DNA of 5,578 bases from Candidatus Bathyarchaeota archaeon. Its GTDB lineage: Archaea > Thermoproteota > Bathyarchaeia > Bathyarchaeales > Bathyarchaeaceae. The DNA lies in contig DAOVDC010000052.1 in assembly GCA_030669695.1 (NCBI GenBank), forward strand, positions 1 through 5,578, read 5' to 3'. The notes below the pieces were generated by a model. It was not told the DNA's origin and did not search any database. It saw only the letters and a list, made by a program, of their open reading frames with translations. Position numbers and translations under genes: made by a program. Of this stretch, positions 5,410-5,578 are shown piece after piece (position 1 is the first letter of the stretch; each line of letters opens with the position of its first letter).

Positions 5410-5578
5410 TTACACGACCATTTGCGTTTTCTTCAGTCGATCAACCACATTGCGTGTTCCTAGGAGTAGAGTGCAACGCGGACAGTAAAAGTCTTGGCGG
5501 CTTTGAAGCATCAGGCTTACATATTCAGGTGAGTTGAATGGAGGAGGAGCGGATTTAGGAGCTGGAGGGGTCTTGCCT
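5410..5578 (-). CDS. C-terminus of an unidentified protein with Pro-rich linker and CxxC pair (cut by right edge)
   Basis: A minus-strand frame is open from the right edge to a TAA at 5410-5412, giving 55 residues with the start outside. It begins with a proline/alanine-rich linker (TPPAPKSAPPPFNSPEY). A compact end follows, containing YCPRCTLLLGTRNVVDRLKK, where one CxxC pair may bind zinc together with residues outside the window. The codon pattern and residue make-up look genuine, but I do not recognise the family. A single CxxC near a C-terminus suggests half of a zinc knuckle or a dimeric site. Function is unknown. Confidence 0.6.
   Translation of the reverse strand, partial: GKTPPAPKSAPPPFNSPEYVSLMLQSRQDFYCPRCTLLLGTRNVVDRLKKTQMVV

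Overview
The window looks archaeal. It carries formylmethanofuran dehydrogenase genes, a fragment of a TATA-box-binding protein, PhoU/TrkA-C fusion proteins and small archaeal-type zinc-ribbon proteins. Shine-Dalgarno sites such as AAGGAG and GGTGA precede most intact genes. Formylmethanofuran dehydrogenase carries out the first (or last) step of the tetrahydromethanopterin C1 pathway, so the host is probably a methanogen or an archaeon with an archaeal Wood-Ljungdahl pathway. The overall flavour suggests a Bathyarchaeia-like lineage, but that placement is inference and was not tested.

Left part (1-2443, all minus strand): a tight fwdD-fwdB-fwdA operon encoding the tungsten or molybdenum formylmethanofuran dehydrogenase. 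fwdD and fwdB are 2 bases apart, fwdB and fwdA share an ATGA overlap, and fwdA runs off the left edge. A gene-poor stretch of about 300 bases precedes fwdD. It holds tiny leader-like reading frames and what looks like a broken small CxxC protein.

Middle (2751-3956, minus): two adjacent paralogous PhoU-TrkA_C proteins, 3 bases apart, with a TATA-like element upstream. They are probably regulatory subunits of a cation transport system whose membrane partner is not in the window.

Right part (3957-5578): an intact 77-residue zinc-ribbon gene is followed, moving right, by a decayed zone. The zone contains a multiply frameshifted small zinc-binding protein, the C-terminal third of a TATA-box-binding protein with a 1-base frameshift, and a plus-strand C-terminal fragment of an APC-family amino acid permease lying head-to-head against the TBP remnant. 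At the right edge is the C-terminus of an unidentified minus-strand protein with a proline-rich linker and one CxxC pair.

I see no clear new multi-gene system. The most notable points are the gene remnants in the right third, the odd fwdD leader, and an insertion of about 50 residues in FwdB.
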